A DNA stretch of 64,000 nucleotides. Source: Cytophagales bacterium (lineage in GTDB: Bacteria > Bacteroidota > Bacteroidia > Cytophagales > Bernardetiaceae). The notes beneath the pieces were generated by a model. That model had not been told where the DNA came from. It made no database searches and was given only the letters and a program-made list of their open reading frames with translations. Shown here piece after piece: positions 1-8,582 of this stretch. How positions within the stretch are numbered: the stretch's first letter is position 1; each line of letters opens with the position of its first letter. Location: positions 19,043 through 83,042 of the forward strand of contig JAAFJX010000019.1 in the NCBI GenBank assembly GCA_013299045.1. The letters are read 5' to 3'. The translations under genes were made by a program, and so were the position numbers.

Positions 1-186
1 TTGCGTTTCAATATCATAGCTCACAATATTGCCTTGTTCATTCAGCTCCACACCTGGTATCTTTTTGGTGCCGCGCTCGCGTGGACCTACACCAGAGAGA
101 AATAGCAAATTGCCAACTCGCCTTGCGTGAGGATAAAGCCCCACAGGCTCAGGGGCTTTGTCAGAGTTGATGATGTCTGAAGCCAT
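1..186 (-). CDS. RidA family protein, 3' end outside the window
   Basis: The start codon at 184-186 and 62 codons are present; the gene runs off the left edge. The N-terminal part contains NLLFLSGVGPRERG, the usual opening of RidA/YjgF proteins, which hydrolyse reactive enamine/imine intermediates released by PLP enzymes or act as deaminases in aromatic amine breakdown. The IPGVELNEQGN stretch recalls the 2-aminomuconate deaminase-like branch, but that cannot be settled without the C-terminal half and its active-site arginine. The gene follows the transaldolase-like gene on the same strand with a 5-bp gap, so the two are probably co-transcribed. Confidence 0.75.
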   Translation of the reverse strand, partial: MASDIINSDKAPEPVGLYPHARRVGNLLFLSGVGPRERGTKKIPGVELNEQGNIVSYDIETQ

Positions 187-191
187 TTTCT

Positions 192-854
192 TTATCTCAA
201 GTTGAGTTTTTGGCCGTCTTCAATAAACTTTTTGAGACCAGCGTCTGTGAGAGGGTGGTTGAATAAATCCAAAAACACTTTAGCGGGTGCAGTAACAACG
301 TGCGCGCCAATTTCTGCACAACGCAACACGTGCATAGGGTGGCGCAAAGAGGCCGCCAGAATTTCGGTGTCGTAGTCGTAGTTGAGGAATATGTCATTGA
401 TTTTTTGAATCAAATCTAAGCCATCTGTAGAAATATCGTCCAGCCTGCCCACAAAAGGCGATACATAACTTGCGCCTGCCTTGGCAGCAATGAGTGCTTG
501 GGCAGCAGAGAAAATAAGCGTGCAGTTTGTTCTGATGCCGTTATTCGTAAAGTGGTGAATGGCGCGAATACCGTCCTTGGTCATAGGCACTTTCACAACG
601 ATATTTTCGTCGATATCGGCCAGTTCTTCGCCTTCACGCACCATTCCTACATAGTCGGTGGCTAAAACTTCTGCGCTAATATCACCTTCTTCAACGATTT
701 GGCAAATGGCCTTGTAGTGTGCAAAAATATTGTTTTTGCCTGTAATTCCCTCCTTTGCCATGAGGCTAGGATTGGTAGTTACGCCGTCCAGAATACCCAA
801 GTTATTGATTTCACGGATTTCGTTCAGGTTGGCGGTGTCAATAAAAAAACGCAT
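192..854 (-). CDS. Fructose-6-phosphate aldolase / small transaldolase
   Basis: This 220-residue protein has the length of the FSA/TalC class of small transaldolases. It starts MRFFIDTANLNEI and has the GVTTNPSL motif near residue 24. Lys88 in VVKVPMT matches the Schiff-base lysine of this class I aldolase family. The family transfers dihydroxyacetone units in the non-oxidative pentose phosphate pathway (TalC) or cleaves fructose 6-phosphate (FSA); sequence alone does not separate the two. It is cytosolic. A RidA gene follows after 5 bp and a cysteine synthase gene lies 54 bp upstream on the same strand, so a three-gene transcript is possible. Confidence 0.9.
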   Translation of the reverse strand: MRFFIDTANLNEIREINNLGILDGVTTNPSLMAKEGITGKNNIFAHYKAICQIVEEGDISAEVLATDYVGMVREGEELADIDENIVVKVPMTKDGIRAIHHFTNNGIRTNCTLIFSAAQALIAAKAGASYVSPFVGRLDDISTDGLDLIQKINDIFLNYDYDTEILAASLRHPMHVLRCAEIGAHVVTAPAKVFLDLFNHPLTDAGLKKFIEDGQKLNLR

Positions 855-908
855 ATCTTCAATTAGTTTAAAGAAATTTTTGAGAATACTCTATTGTAAA
901 ACAACATC

Positions 909-2285
909 TTAAGCCTGCTGAGCGAGGGCTTCCAAAAGGTCGTGCTGCGTAATGATATGTACTTTTTCTTGGGCATCGCGAACCAACAAAGCAGGGTTTT
1001 CTTTGGTGATAAGAGAAGCCAGCGCATCAAGCGAGTTGTCCATACCTACAAACTGAAAAGGCGCTCCCATCACTTCTCCCACGCTTTTTTGGCGCACGTC
1101 GGGGTTTTCTATGAGCAGAGCAAGAATTTTAGAATCGATGAGGCTGCCTACAATATCGCCGTTTTCTTCAACAGTCATTTGCGAAATACCTGCTTTGTGC
1201 ATGGCAGCAATAGCTTGGCCTACGGACTGCTTGGTGCTCAAAGAGATAAGCTGAGAAGCCTCAGAACGATTCTTGACGATGTCGCGAGCTGTTGAGAAAG
1301 AGCGCTCCAAAAAGCCGTGGTCTTTCATCCAGCGGTCGTTATATACTTTGTTCAAATAACGTGTGCCGTGGTCTGGCAAAATGATAACCATCACATCATC
1401 TTCTTTGAGGTGTTCGGCAGCGTATTCTAAGGCACCAAAAACCGCCGACCCACAAGACCAACCTACAAAGAGACCTTCTTCGCGCGCCAAACGCCTTGTC
1501 ATAAGGGCAGCATCTTTGTCAGTAACCTTAATGAACTGGTCAATAAAACTAAAATCAACATTTTTGGGCAAGATGTCTTCTCCTATGCCTTCGGTGAGGT
1601 AAGGGTAAATCTCCTTTTCGTCAAAAATACCCGTTTCTTTGTACTTTTTAAACACAGACCCGTAAGTGTCCAAGCCAATGGTTTTAAGATTTTTATTTTG
1701 CTCTTTCAAATATTTGGCTGTTCCACAAATAGTGCCGCCTGTGCCTACACCTGCTGCAAAGTGCGTGATTTTACCAGCAGTATCTGCCCAAATTTCGGGG
1801 CCTGTAGTATCATAGTGCGCGGCCGTATTGGAGAGATTGTCGTATTGATTTGGATAAAAAGAGTTGGGAATTTCTTTGTTTAAGCGGCGCGCCACAGAAT
1901 AGTAGGAGCGGGGGTCGTCTGGTGTTACGTTGGTAGGGCAGATGACCACCTCAGCGCCCAAAGCACGCAATACGTCTATTTTTTCTTGCGATTGTTTATC
2001 TGAAACAGTAAAAACACACTTGTAGCCTTTTTTGATAGCAGCTAGCGCCAAGCCCATGCCTGTATTGCCAGAAGTACCTTCAATGATAGTACCACCTGGT
2101 TTAATGAAGCCTGCTTTTTCGGCATCTTCAATCATGCGGATGCCGATGCGGTCTTTGATGGAATTGCCCGGATTAAAATATTCTACCTTAACGAGAATTG
2201 TTCCCTTTATGCCTTTGCTGACGCTGTTGAGGCGAACGAGAGGAGTGTGCCCGATGGCATCGACGATGGAAGCGTGATATTTCAT
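909..2285 (-). CDS. PLP-dependent cysteine synthase / cystathionine beta-synthase with CBS pair
   Basis: This is a 458-residue beta-family PLP enzyme. Lys44 in NPGNSIKDRIG is the expected PLP lysine, EGTSGNTG is the substrate loop, and GTGGTICGT is the phosphate-binding glycine loop. Residues from about 335 onward form two CBS motifs, the nucleotide-sensing pair found in cystathionine beta-synthases and some cysteine synthases. The protein makes cystathionine or cysteine from serine derivatives. The start was set at 2285 (MKYHASIVDAIGHTP) because residues before it do not fit the family. A TAATTTTG element on the reverse strand at 2316-2323 fits the -7 box of this phylum, but no -33 box sits at a good distance. 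Cystathionine synthase and cysteine synthase activities cannot be told apart here. Confidence 0.9.
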   Translation of the reverse strand: MKYHASIVDAIGHTPLVRLNSVSKGIKGTILVKVEYFNPGNSIKDRIGIRMIEDAEKAGFIKPGGTIIEGTSGNTGMGLALAAIKKGYKCVFTVSDKQSQEKIDVLRALGAEVVICPTNVTPDDPRSYYSVARRLNKEIPNSFYPNQYDNLSNTAAHYDTTGPEIWADTAGKITHFAAGVGTGGTICGTAKYLKEQNKNLKTIGLDTYGSVFKKYKETGIFDEKEIYPYLTEGIGEDILPKNVDFSFIDQFIKVTDKDAALMTRRLAREEGLFVGWSCGSAVFGALEYAAEHLKEDDVMVIILPDHGTRYLNKVYNDRWMKDHGFLERSFSTARDIVKNRSEASQLISLSTKQSVGQAIAAMHKAGISQMTVEENGDIVGSLIDSKILALLIENPDVRQKSVGEVMGAPFQFVGMDNSLDALASLITKENPALLVRDAQEKVHIITQHDLLEALAQQA

Positions 2286-2416
2286 AGTGCTATGTCTTTT
2301 TGAGATGAGCCGCTGCAAAATTATAAATATTTTGAACAAAACAGATTATAGAGCAGTATATAAATTTGGTTTTGGTCAAATCTCAGGCCGCTCTATTCAA
2401 AAAATGATGATGGCAA

Positions 2417-3397
2417 CTAAAACGCTACCGTCTTGGCTGCATTTTTTGGGCTAGTCGGAATCTGCACGCTGTATGTTTTACCAGACTTTACATCAAGCCT
2501 ATAGTCTTTTATCCAAGGATTGTAATATTTTAGTAATTTATAGCTCATGCCATAAACTTTAGCAAAGTCCACCCAGCTTGTAACGGTTTGTGTAACTGTA
2601 TGAATTTTGGTGCTTTCGCGCTCATAGAGTTCTGTTTGAGGAATATTAAAATGGTACTTTTTAGGGTTAGACATAATTTCTTTGAGGGCTAAAATTCTAT
2701 AGACGTAGCGCGCTGTTTCGGGGTTTAGGTGTATGTCATAATAGCTTGCTGCTTTCTGGTTGGTAAGTGCTTGCTGTACACCAAAAACACCCATGTTATA
2801 AGATGCAGCCACGATTGTCCAGTTATTAAGTAGGCGGTTGGCATCTTGCAAGTAGCGACAGGCCGCATAAGTGGAGCGCACAGGGTCTAGGCGTTCATCT
2901 ACTTGCTCATTTATTTCTAAGCCGAGTTCGCGCCCTGTTTTCTCCATAATCTGCCAGTAGCCAAGCGCACCCATGTAAGAGCGCAAATTTTCTAAGTTAC
3001 TCTCTATAACTGCCAAATACTTGAAGTCATCTGGAATGCCTTTTTCTTTAAATACTTTTTCAAAAACAGGAAACCAACGGTTAGCGCGTTTGATGATAAG
3101 GGCAGTTTCAGAATGACGATACACGTTGAGGTAGAGCTCTTTTTCAAAGCGTTCGCGCACTTCTACCTCATGCAGCGGCACGTTCTCACCACAAAAATTC
3201 ATCTGTTTTGGCGAAGTAATGCCTACTGCCCAGCCAGGTATTGAATTGTTGGTATTGACTTGGCTTTTCTCTTGTATGTTGATTATTTGTTCATAAAAAA
3301 CAAAGCCCATAAGAGCAATAAGCGATAGGTAAAGCAAAAAAGCGTGCATACGGCTGAGATTATGCGCCCCTCTCAACCAGTTTAGAAAAGTACCCAT
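2417..3397 (-). CDS. Membrane-anchored lytic transglycosylase (MltD/SLT type)
   Basis: This 326-residue protein has an N-terminal membrane segment at about residues 18-36 and then an SLT domain. Glu132 in LAVIESNLE is the likely catalytic acid, followed by MGALGYWQIM and, further on, VAASYNMG, the expected order of motifs in family 1 lytic transglycosylases. These cut the glycan strands of peptidoglycan between MurNAc and GlcNAc. The last 60 residues (TVTQTVTSWVDFAKVYGMS and onward) look like a degenerate LysM module that would hold the enzyme on the wall. It acts in the periplasm and stands alone on its strand. Confidence 0.88.
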   Translation of the reverse strand: MGTFLNWLRGAHNLSRMHAFLLYLSLIALMGFVFYEQIINIQEKSQVNTNNSIPGWAVGITSPKQMNFCGENVPLHEVEVRERFEKELYLNVYRHSETALIIKRANRWFPVFEKVFKEKGIPDDFKYLAVIESNLENLRSYMGALGYWQIMEKTGRELGLEINEQVDERLDPVRSTYAACRYLQDANRLLNNWTIVAASYNMGVFGVQQALTNQKAASYYDIHLNPETARYVYRILALKEIMSNPKKYHFNIPQTELYERESTKIHTVTQTVTSWVDFAKVYGMSYKLLKYYNPWIKDYRLDVKSGKTYSVQIPTSPKNAAKTVAF

Positions 3398-3605
3398 TTT
3401 AAATTCTTCTTAGATTCTAGTAATAAAATACCATGCTTGCAGAAAGCCTAAATGCCAGCAGATGACACAACATTTTGACAGGTGCAAATATACACAACAG
3501 CACTACTTCGCGCAAAAAAATTGATGATAACTCTTGACATAAAATGAGTTTCAGGTTAAGGCGCAAGTTTTTCAAAAAAACACAGAGGGAATTTCAAAAA
3601 ATACC

Positions 3606-3635
3606 TTGCTTTTTTATTCTCTGTTTGTAAATTTG
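3606..3635 (+). promoter_or_regulatory. Promoter of the RIC-type hemerythrin gene
   Basis: TTG at 3606-3608, a 19-nt spacer and TAAATTTG at 3628-3635 match the -33/-7 pattern of Bacteroidota promoters. The start codon at 3682 is 46 nt downstream of the -7 box. Confidence 0.6.
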
Positions 3636-3681
3636 CAAAGCAAAATGGACAGATACCTATCAAAATATTTCTCAAAACAAG

Positions 3682-4449
3682 ATGCAAAGCAACAGTAAAC
3701 TTTTGGTGGCAGATGTAGTTTCGCAGAACTTCCAGAATGCAGCTCTTTTGGATAGCCTCGGTATCTCTTTTTTTGAGCACGAAGATAAAAGTTTGCATGA
3801 ACTTTGTTGTTCTTTTGGCATTGAGCCTACTTTTTTAGGAACTTACCTGCGTGAGGGTAATCTGAAGCCTTCAAAGGCTATTTTTTGGTTTCCTGAGCGC
3901 TCTGCCCCTGATGTTTTAGAACATCTTTGTGCTTGGCATAAGTATTTTGTTCATCAAAAGCTCCCTTATATGCAGCGCTTGGTAACTGCTGCGCTCCGTG
4001 CCCCAAGCCATTGCAAAGAAAGCAGAGTCATTGCCAATGATTTAAATATTGCGCTACCCCTTTTTAATCAGGACTTTATCGAACATATTGAAGAAGAGGA
4101 AAAGGGGCTTTTTGCTTATATTAACTGCCTTCATACAGCCCAAACTCAGCACTGGGCATTTTTGAAAACAGCCTGGTATATTTTTGTAAAAAAATTATCT
4201 ATCAAGCAGTTTGGTGAGCATCATTTGGAGGAGGACGACTGTATGAAAGGTATTAGAGAACTGACTTCTGACTATAAACTACCGCCGAACGCCTCTCTGG
4301 CATTGACGGTGCTTTATGCTGAACTCCAAGACCTTGAGGCAGAACTGCTCGCGCACGCACAAACTGAAAATGACATTTTGATGCCTCTTGCCGCCGATTT
4401 AGAAGCTGCCGTACTTCAGAAATGTGCTCGTGTTCGTTTGTTACAATAA
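3682..4449 (+). CDS. RIC/ScdA-like di-iron hemerythrin protein (iron-sulfur cluster repair family)
   Basis: The protein has 255 residues. The N-terminal 60 residues follow the layout of the ScdA_N (DUF542) domain, and the rest is a four-helix hemerythrin-like domain with histidine/glutamate pairs in CAWHKYFVHQ, DFIEHIEEEEKG, GEHHLEED and ELLAHAQTEND. Family members (YtfE, ScdA) repair iron-sulfur clusters after nitrosative or oxidative damage in the cytosol. In known members the first domain carries a CCGG motif. Here that position reads ISFFEHEDKS and a CC pair occurs later (HELCCSFG), so the usual cysteine site seems missing. It is monocistronic behind its own promoter. Family assignment is fairly safe; repair activity is inferred. 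Confidence 0.75.
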   Translation: MQSNSKLLVADVVSQNFQNAALLDSLGISFFEHEDKSLHELCCSFGIEPTFLGTYLREGNLKPSKAIFWFPERSAPDVLEHLCAWHKYFVHQKLPYMQRLVTAALRAPSHCKESRVIANDLNIALPLFNQDFIEHIEEEEKGLFAYINCLHTAQTQHWAFLKTAWYIFVKKLSIKQFGEHHLEEDDCMKGIRELTSDYKLPPNASLALTVLYAELQDLEAELLAHAQTENDILMPLAADLEAAVLQKCARVRLLQ

Positions 4450-4664
4450 ATTTTGTCATTGGCGGACTTTTTGTAGGCATTTTAAAGCCTAGTAGCTAGA
4501 AGCCTCTATAAATTCAGGAATCAAAAAAACGACAGCCTGAGTTTAAATTATTTAGTGTACCGATACAATGCCATGACCTGTTTTTTAGTTTATTCAATAG
4601 AGTTTACGCTTTTTGATTGACAGAATTAAAAGGCTTGGTTTTATAAAACTAAATACATTAACAT

Positions 4665-4672
4665 TACATTTG
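4665..4672 (+). promoter_or_regulatory. Possible -7 box in the 4450-4777 intergenic stretch
   Basis: TACATTTG fits the phylum's -7 consensus and lies 105 nt before the next start codon. No TTG sits 17-21 nt upstream, so the call is weak. I see nothing else in this 328-bp stretch. Confidence 0.3.
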
Positions 4673-4777
4673 CAGAGTTGGCTGCTAAAATGGTCTTAAA
4701 TTTGGGCACATCAATATTCTTTTGTGATTTTTAAACCAAAACTCACACACTCACAAATCACTCTAAAAATAGAAGTA

Positions 4778-5965
4778 ATGAAAACTGTTACAAAATTTAT
4801 AACACTTCTTTCATTTTTGGGCGCTATGTTCCTGGGGCTTTCGGCAGAGGCGCAAACAATAGGCAAGGTGCAAATCAACAGAGGGAGTCGTTATACACGC
4901 ACGCACATTGTTACGCTGCACATTGCGGGCTTTAATGTGGACAAAATGATGATTAGCAACTTTAGTGATTTCCGTGATGCACACTGGTTGCCTTATACAC
5001 CTAAAATTTATGGTTGGTCTTTGAATGACAAAGAAGGCGAACAGATGATTTACGTCAAGTTCAAATCAAAAGAGCAAGGCAAGGTATCCGAAGTTTTAAA
5101 CGACGCTATCACGCTAGATGCAACCGCACCAACTGGTGGCAAAATTAAAATAGATGTACCAGACGGTACGCTCAATCAAGTAGATAGTATTCAGACTGTA
5201 GACCTGAAGCTAGAGTGCCAAGAGGCTGCTTATATGATTTTAAGTAATTCACGCTCTTTTTTCCGCAAAAGATGGCAAACTTACAAGCCAGACATGAAAG
5301 ACTGGGTACTGAGTAATAGTGCAGATGGCGAAAAAATGATTTTTGCTAAATTTAGGGATAAAGCCGGCAATATTTCTGAAATTGCGATGGACAAAATTAT
5401 CATTGATACGCAAGGCCCTTTCAGAACCAAAATTGTTATCAACAATGACGAAGAGTTTACGGCCGACAGCACCGGCAAAGTAACGATAACGGCCGTCGGT
5501 ACTGGCATCACACAGATAAAACTCTCCAATACCAAAGATTTGAGTAAAGCCGTTTGGCAGCCATACAAAAAAGTGATTCCCTGGCAGTTAGCCAAAGGCG
5601 ACGGTACAGCCATTGTCTATGCTGTTTTTAAAGATGGTTCAAACAATCAGTCGCAAGTTATGGACAGTATTGTGGTAGATACCACACCTCCTCAAAAGTG
5701 TAGCATTGTTATCAATGAGGGTGATGAAGTTACGCGCCAGCCAGACGGCTTGGTAGAACTTGCTCTCAAAGCCTCCGAAGAGCACCAAGTGCTGATAAGC
5801 AATTACAAAGACTTTAGAGGCGCATACTGGGTCTATTTTGATGACCTTGTAACCAACTGGCGTTTAGAGGCTGGTATGGGCAAACGCACTGTGTATATCA
5901 AATTTAAAGATGAAGCAGGCAATATCTCCCCCGTATATAGCGACGATATTTTGCTCCAGCGCTAA
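4778..5965 (+). CDS. Exported protein of four tandem beta-type repeats
   Basis: The start was set at 4778 because MKTVTKFITLLSFLGAMF opens a signal peptide ending near SAEAQT. The remaining roughly 370 residues are four repeats of about 90 residues. Each has a core S(N)xxDFRxAxW..Y, then W.L..G.G...(I/V)YxKFKD.AGN.S, then D.I..D.T.P. The AGNIS and DTTPP signatures resemble bacterial Ig-like repeats of surface and gliding proteins. No enzyme motif and no C-terminal sorting domain were seen, so a structural or adhesive role in the periplasm or on the surface is only inferred. The gene is monocistronic and ends at a strong hairpin. Confidence 0.75.
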   Translation: MKTVTKFITLLSFLGAMFLGLSAEAQTIGKVQINRGSRYTRTHIVTLHIAGFNVDKMMISNFSDFRDAHWLPYTPKIYGWSLNDKEGEQMIYVKFKSKEQGKVSEVLNDAITLDATAPTGGKIKIDVPDGTLNQVDSIQTVDLKLECQEAAYMILSNSRSFFRKRWQTYKPDMKDWVLSNSADGEKMIFAKFRDKAGNISEIAMDKIIIDTQGPFRTKIVINNDEEFTADSTGKVTITAVGTGITQIKLSNTKDLSKAVWQPYKKVIPWQLAKGDGTAIVYAVFKDGSNNQSQVMDSIVVDTTPPQKCSIVINEGDEVTRQPDGLVELALKASEEHQVLISNYKDFRGAYWVYFDDLVTNWRLEAGMGKRTVYIKFKDEAGNISPVYSDDILLQR

Positions 5966-5999
5966 AAAAACGCTCCTCGTCTAAAAATATACTTGTCAT

Positions 6000-6034
6000 A
6001 AAAAACCCTTTCCACAAAGCAGAAAGGGTTTTTT
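6000..6034. terminator. Bidirectional intrinsic terminator
   Basis: A 13-bp perfect stem (arms 6000-6012 and 6022-6034) with a 9-nt loop. A/T runs form both outer ends, so it can serve both the exported repeat protein gene and the convergent lipoprotein gene. Confidence 0.85.
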
Positions 6035-6072
6035 CAATTAAACTTTAAACTTATGCTCATTAAAAAAATTTT

Positions 6073-6564
6073 CTATTTTTTGTAAACCTCTTCGTCTTTA
6101 TTGTAAAAGAAGCTCATGTCTTTATGCTTCATAAAAAAACTTTTCAGTTCTGCCGAGCTACTGAAAGTTTCGTCTATGTTATCTGTTACTTCAAAAAGTT
6201 TTAACTCGGAAGCGCTCAGCTCCAGCTTATAAAAGTAATATTTGCCGTCTGAAAACATATTCAAAAACATGGTACCACCTAGTTCAGAAATATGGCCTAC
6301 GTATTTAGTTTTGGTTGAGTAAGCCTTATCTGTGTCGCTCCATTCGTTTTTGGTAACGTCGTATTTATTATCGTCGCTCTTCTCAAAAATGTAAAATGGT
6401 GGGTTATCACCAGAGTTTTTTGTCCACTTCCCCATCAACTCACGCTTTATCTTGACACCTACTGGGTCTATGGGGTGTTCGGAAGAATAAGGGCAGGCGG
6501 TAAGAACTACCACACAGAACAACATCAGTGAATAAGCTAAGGCTTTGAAATTCAAATATTTCAT
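6073..6564 (-). CDS. Predicted lipoprotein, function unknown
   Basis: This 163-residue protein starts with a lipoprotein signal peptide; the lipobox LTAC ends at Cys24. The mature part is polar and lysine/aspartate-rich with no motif I recognise. It contains a GKWTKNSGDNPPFYIFEKS stretch, a pattern seen in small lipocalin-like or DUF-type exported proteins. That similarity is vague and not a family call. The protein would be anchored in the outer or inner membrane. It is monocistronic and shares the terminator at 6000-6034 with its convergent neighbour. A TATGTTTG on the reverse strand near 6624 could be its -7 box. Confidence 0.7.
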   Translation of the reverse strand: MKYLNFKALAYSLMLFCVVVLTACPYSSEHPIDPVGVKIKRELMGKWTKNSGDNPPFYIFEKSDDNKYDVTKNEWSDTDKAYSTKTKYVGHISELGGTMFLNMFSDGKYYFYKLELSASELKLFEVTDNIDETFSSSAELKSFFMKHKDMSFFYNKDEEVYKK

Positions 6565-6775
6565 AATTTTGTTATTTTTTTAGATGACAGAAAAAAGAGT
6601 TCATCTTTATTAACATGAACCCTGCAAACATAACGTATTTGCCTACAAAAGTTGTGAATTTAAATATCTGTTTATATGAAACGTGCTTATTTCTTTGCGA
6701 AGGCTAGGTCATAAGCCGTATGACTGCGATGCTATAAACATGGTGTAGGCGTTGTATATTTTAGCCTTAATACAA

Positions 6776-7573
6776 CTAAACTGCGCCTATGGCCTGACGC
6801 AAACCTTTGAAATACAAAGGACTATGCTGTAAACGGCTACCATACCAAGAAAATAATTCACCGTCCACCAGCATACAGCGCGTGCTGGGGAGAAGCTCCC
6901 GCATTTGTAGCAAATGCTTCTCGCGAAAATGATAAGGCTCAGAAGATAAAAACAAAAGGTCTGGCGCTAATGCTTGGATTGCCACTTCGCTGAGAACAGG
7001 GTAGCGTTTTTCCATTAACGCATTCATGCAGCCCACAAAAGGCAGCATAGCGCTAATAAAGGTATCTGTTCCTGCTGCCATGTAAGGGGCTTTCCAGATG
7101 AGATAAAGTACCCTATGAAAGCTTTGAGGTGAGTCCACTAATAATTTTTCAAAATCTTTGGCAATTCGGCTGCAAATTTTTTCTGCATGGGGCAAATCCA
7201 AAACAACACCCAATGCTCGCATCATTTGCAGTGCATCGGTAAGATTGCATACATCACTGACCCAAACCGGCACCTCCAAAGAAAGCATATCTATCAAATC
7301 CTTAGGGTTCTCTTCTTTGTTAGCAATAACCAAATCAGGCTTCATAGACAAAATGAGTGCGCAGTCCGCATCTTTTGTCCCACCCACTTTGTTGATTTGA
7401 CGGCATACCGCTTGTGGGTGAATACAATACTTGGTGATGCCTATCAGCCTTTGCCCTAAGCCAGCTTCTATCAAAAATTCTGTTTGGGAAGGCACCAAAG
7501 ATACAACACGGAGCGGCCTTTGCGGTAAAGTTAAGCTGCGCCCTAAGGAGTCTTGCAGGATTTGAGGATACAT
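6776..7573 (-). CDS. Helical backbone metal receptor (BtuF-like)
   Basis: This 265-residue protein has the BtuF/FhuD fold signatures: RVVSLVPSQTEFLIEAGLGQ near residue 20, a GGTKDADCALILSMKPDLV block and LFLSSEPYHFREKH near the C-terminus. Family members bind vitamin B12, haem or siderophore-iron for ABC importers. No signal peptide is visible from the chosen start, and no permease or ATPase gene is nearby. A cytosolic or orphan binding role is therefore possible, as for many BtuF-like proteins of this phylum. The start at 7573 fits the family. An upstream extension would add residues that cross a terminator hairpin. That hairpin touches the start codon directly (see 7574-7609). Confidence 0.75.
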   Translation of the reverse strand: MYPQILQDSLGRSLTLPQRPLRVVSLVPSQTEFLIEAGLGQRLIGITKYCIHPQAVCRQINKVGGTKDADCALILSMKPDLVIANKEENPKDLIDMLSLEVPVWVSDVCNLTDALQMMRALGVVLDLPHAEKICSRIAKDFEKLLVDSPQSFHRVLYLIWKAPYMAAGTDTFISAMLPFVGCMNALMEKRYPVLSEVAIQALAPDLLFLSSEPYHFREKHLLQMRELLPSTRCMLVDGELFSWYGSRLQHSPLYFKGLRQAIGAV

Positions 7574-7609
7574 AAAAAAGCCTTTTACTTGCAAATAAAA
7601 GGCTTTTTT
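7574..7609 (-). terminator. Hairpin terminator between acpP and the BtuF-like gene, touching the start codon
   Basis: A 13-bp perfect stem (arms 7574-7586 and 7597-7609) with a 10-nt loop. On the reverse strand it ends in six T and is followed at once by the ATG at 7573. It can end acpP transcripts. In read-through RNA it would occupy the whole ribosome-binding region of the next gene. Confidence 0.8.
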
Positions 7610-7628
7610 ATAACAAACAAAAACAGAA

Positions 7629-7865
7629 TTACTTCGTGTTGGCCTGAATGTATGAGATGGCCTGACCAACAGTGCTGATATTCTCTGCTTGGTCGTCCGG
7701 AATTGAAATACCAAACTCCTTCTCAAATTCCATAATAAGCTCTACAGTATCCAATGAGTCTGCGCCGAGGTCATTGGTGAAGCTCGCTTGTGGAGTAACT
7801 TCTGTAGGCTCAACGCCTAATTTGTTTACTATGAGTTCTTTAACTCTTTGTTCGATTGAAGACAT
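7629..7865 (-). CDS. acpP: Acyl carrier protein
   Basis: This 78-residue acidic protein has the [17 protein letters not shown] motif. The serine in DSL is the site of 4'-phosphopantetheine attachment. It carries growing acyl chains in type II fatty acid synthesis and supplies acyl groups for lipid A and phospholipids. Length and motif fit AcpP closely. The start at 7865 ([12 protein letters not shown]) matches the family; the longer upstream reading is hydrophobic and unlike ACP. No fab gene adjoins it here, whereas acpP lies next to fabF in many bacteria. It is divergent from rdgB. A TTACTTTG element with a TTG 20 nt before it lies upstream on the reverse strand. Confidence 0.95.
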   Translation of the reverse strand: MSSIEQRVKELIVNKLGVEPTEVTPQASFTNDLGADSLDTVELIMEFEKEFGISIPDDQAENISTVGQAISYIQANTK

Positions 7866-7995
7866 TGTATTGAACAATTTTTTTTTGAGTATTCTTATGA
7901 AAAGCAGCGCAAAGTAAAAGATAAGTTCCGTTATTGCCAAAAAAAACTGTTCAAACTTTATACAATATCTTATAAAATATCTAAAAATACCGATA

Positions 7996-8577
7996 ATGAA
8001 ACTATGCGTTTGCTCACATAACAGCCACAAAATCAAAGAGATAAATCAAATCATAGGGCCGCATTATCTGCTTCAAAGTTTAAGCGAAATAGGCTGCCAT
8101 GAGGATATTCCTGAAACCGCCGACACATTTTTGGGCAATGCCCTCCTCAAAGTCCGCCACGTTTGGCAAAATTATCAGCTCTCTGGTTTTGCCGACGACT
8201 CTGGCCTTTGCGTTGATGTGTTGAATGGAGCACCAGGCGTATATTCAGCACGTTATGCAGGAGATGCCAGGCAGGACAGCGATAACTTAAAGCGTGTTTT
8301 GGACGAAATACAACCTTTTCAGGAAATTAAAGCGCGCTTTGTATGTGTCATTGCCCTTATTCTCGATGGCCAAGAACACAGCTTTGAAGGCATAACCGAA
8401 GGGTGTTTGCTCAAAACGCCCCGAGGCGATGGCGGATTTGGTTACGACCCTATTTTTGTCCCAAATGGGTTTACTCAAACTTTTGCCGAAATGCCAATTA
8501 CACAAAAAAATGCTATAAGCCACCGAGGCAAAGCCTTAGAACAACTCAAAAACTTTTTAGATACTTTAACGTTCTAG
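7996..8577 (+). CDS. rdgB: dITP/XTP pyrophosphatase (non-canonical purine NTP hydrolase)
   Basis: This 193-residue HAM1/RdgB protein cleans the nucleotide pool by hydrolysing dITP, ITP and XTP to monophosphates. Visible family motifs are the N-terminal [10 protein letters not shown] (T/SxNxxK class), [33 protein letters not shown] and the C-terminal [11 protein letters not shown]. It is cytosolic and of typical length. The glycosyltransferase gene begins 5 bp after its stop, so the two are probably co-transcribed although no shared function is evident. Confidence 0.95.
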   Translation: MKLCVCSHNSHKIKEINQIIGPHYLLQSLSEIGCHEDIPETADTFLGNALLKVRHVWQNYQLSGFADDSGLCVDVLNGAPGVYSARYAGDARQDSDNLKRVLDEIQPFQEIKARFVCVIALILDGQEHSFEGITEGCLLKTPRGDGGFGYDPIFVPNGFTQTFAEMPITQKNAISHRGKALEQLKNFLDTLTF

Positions 8578-8582
8578 TGCTT

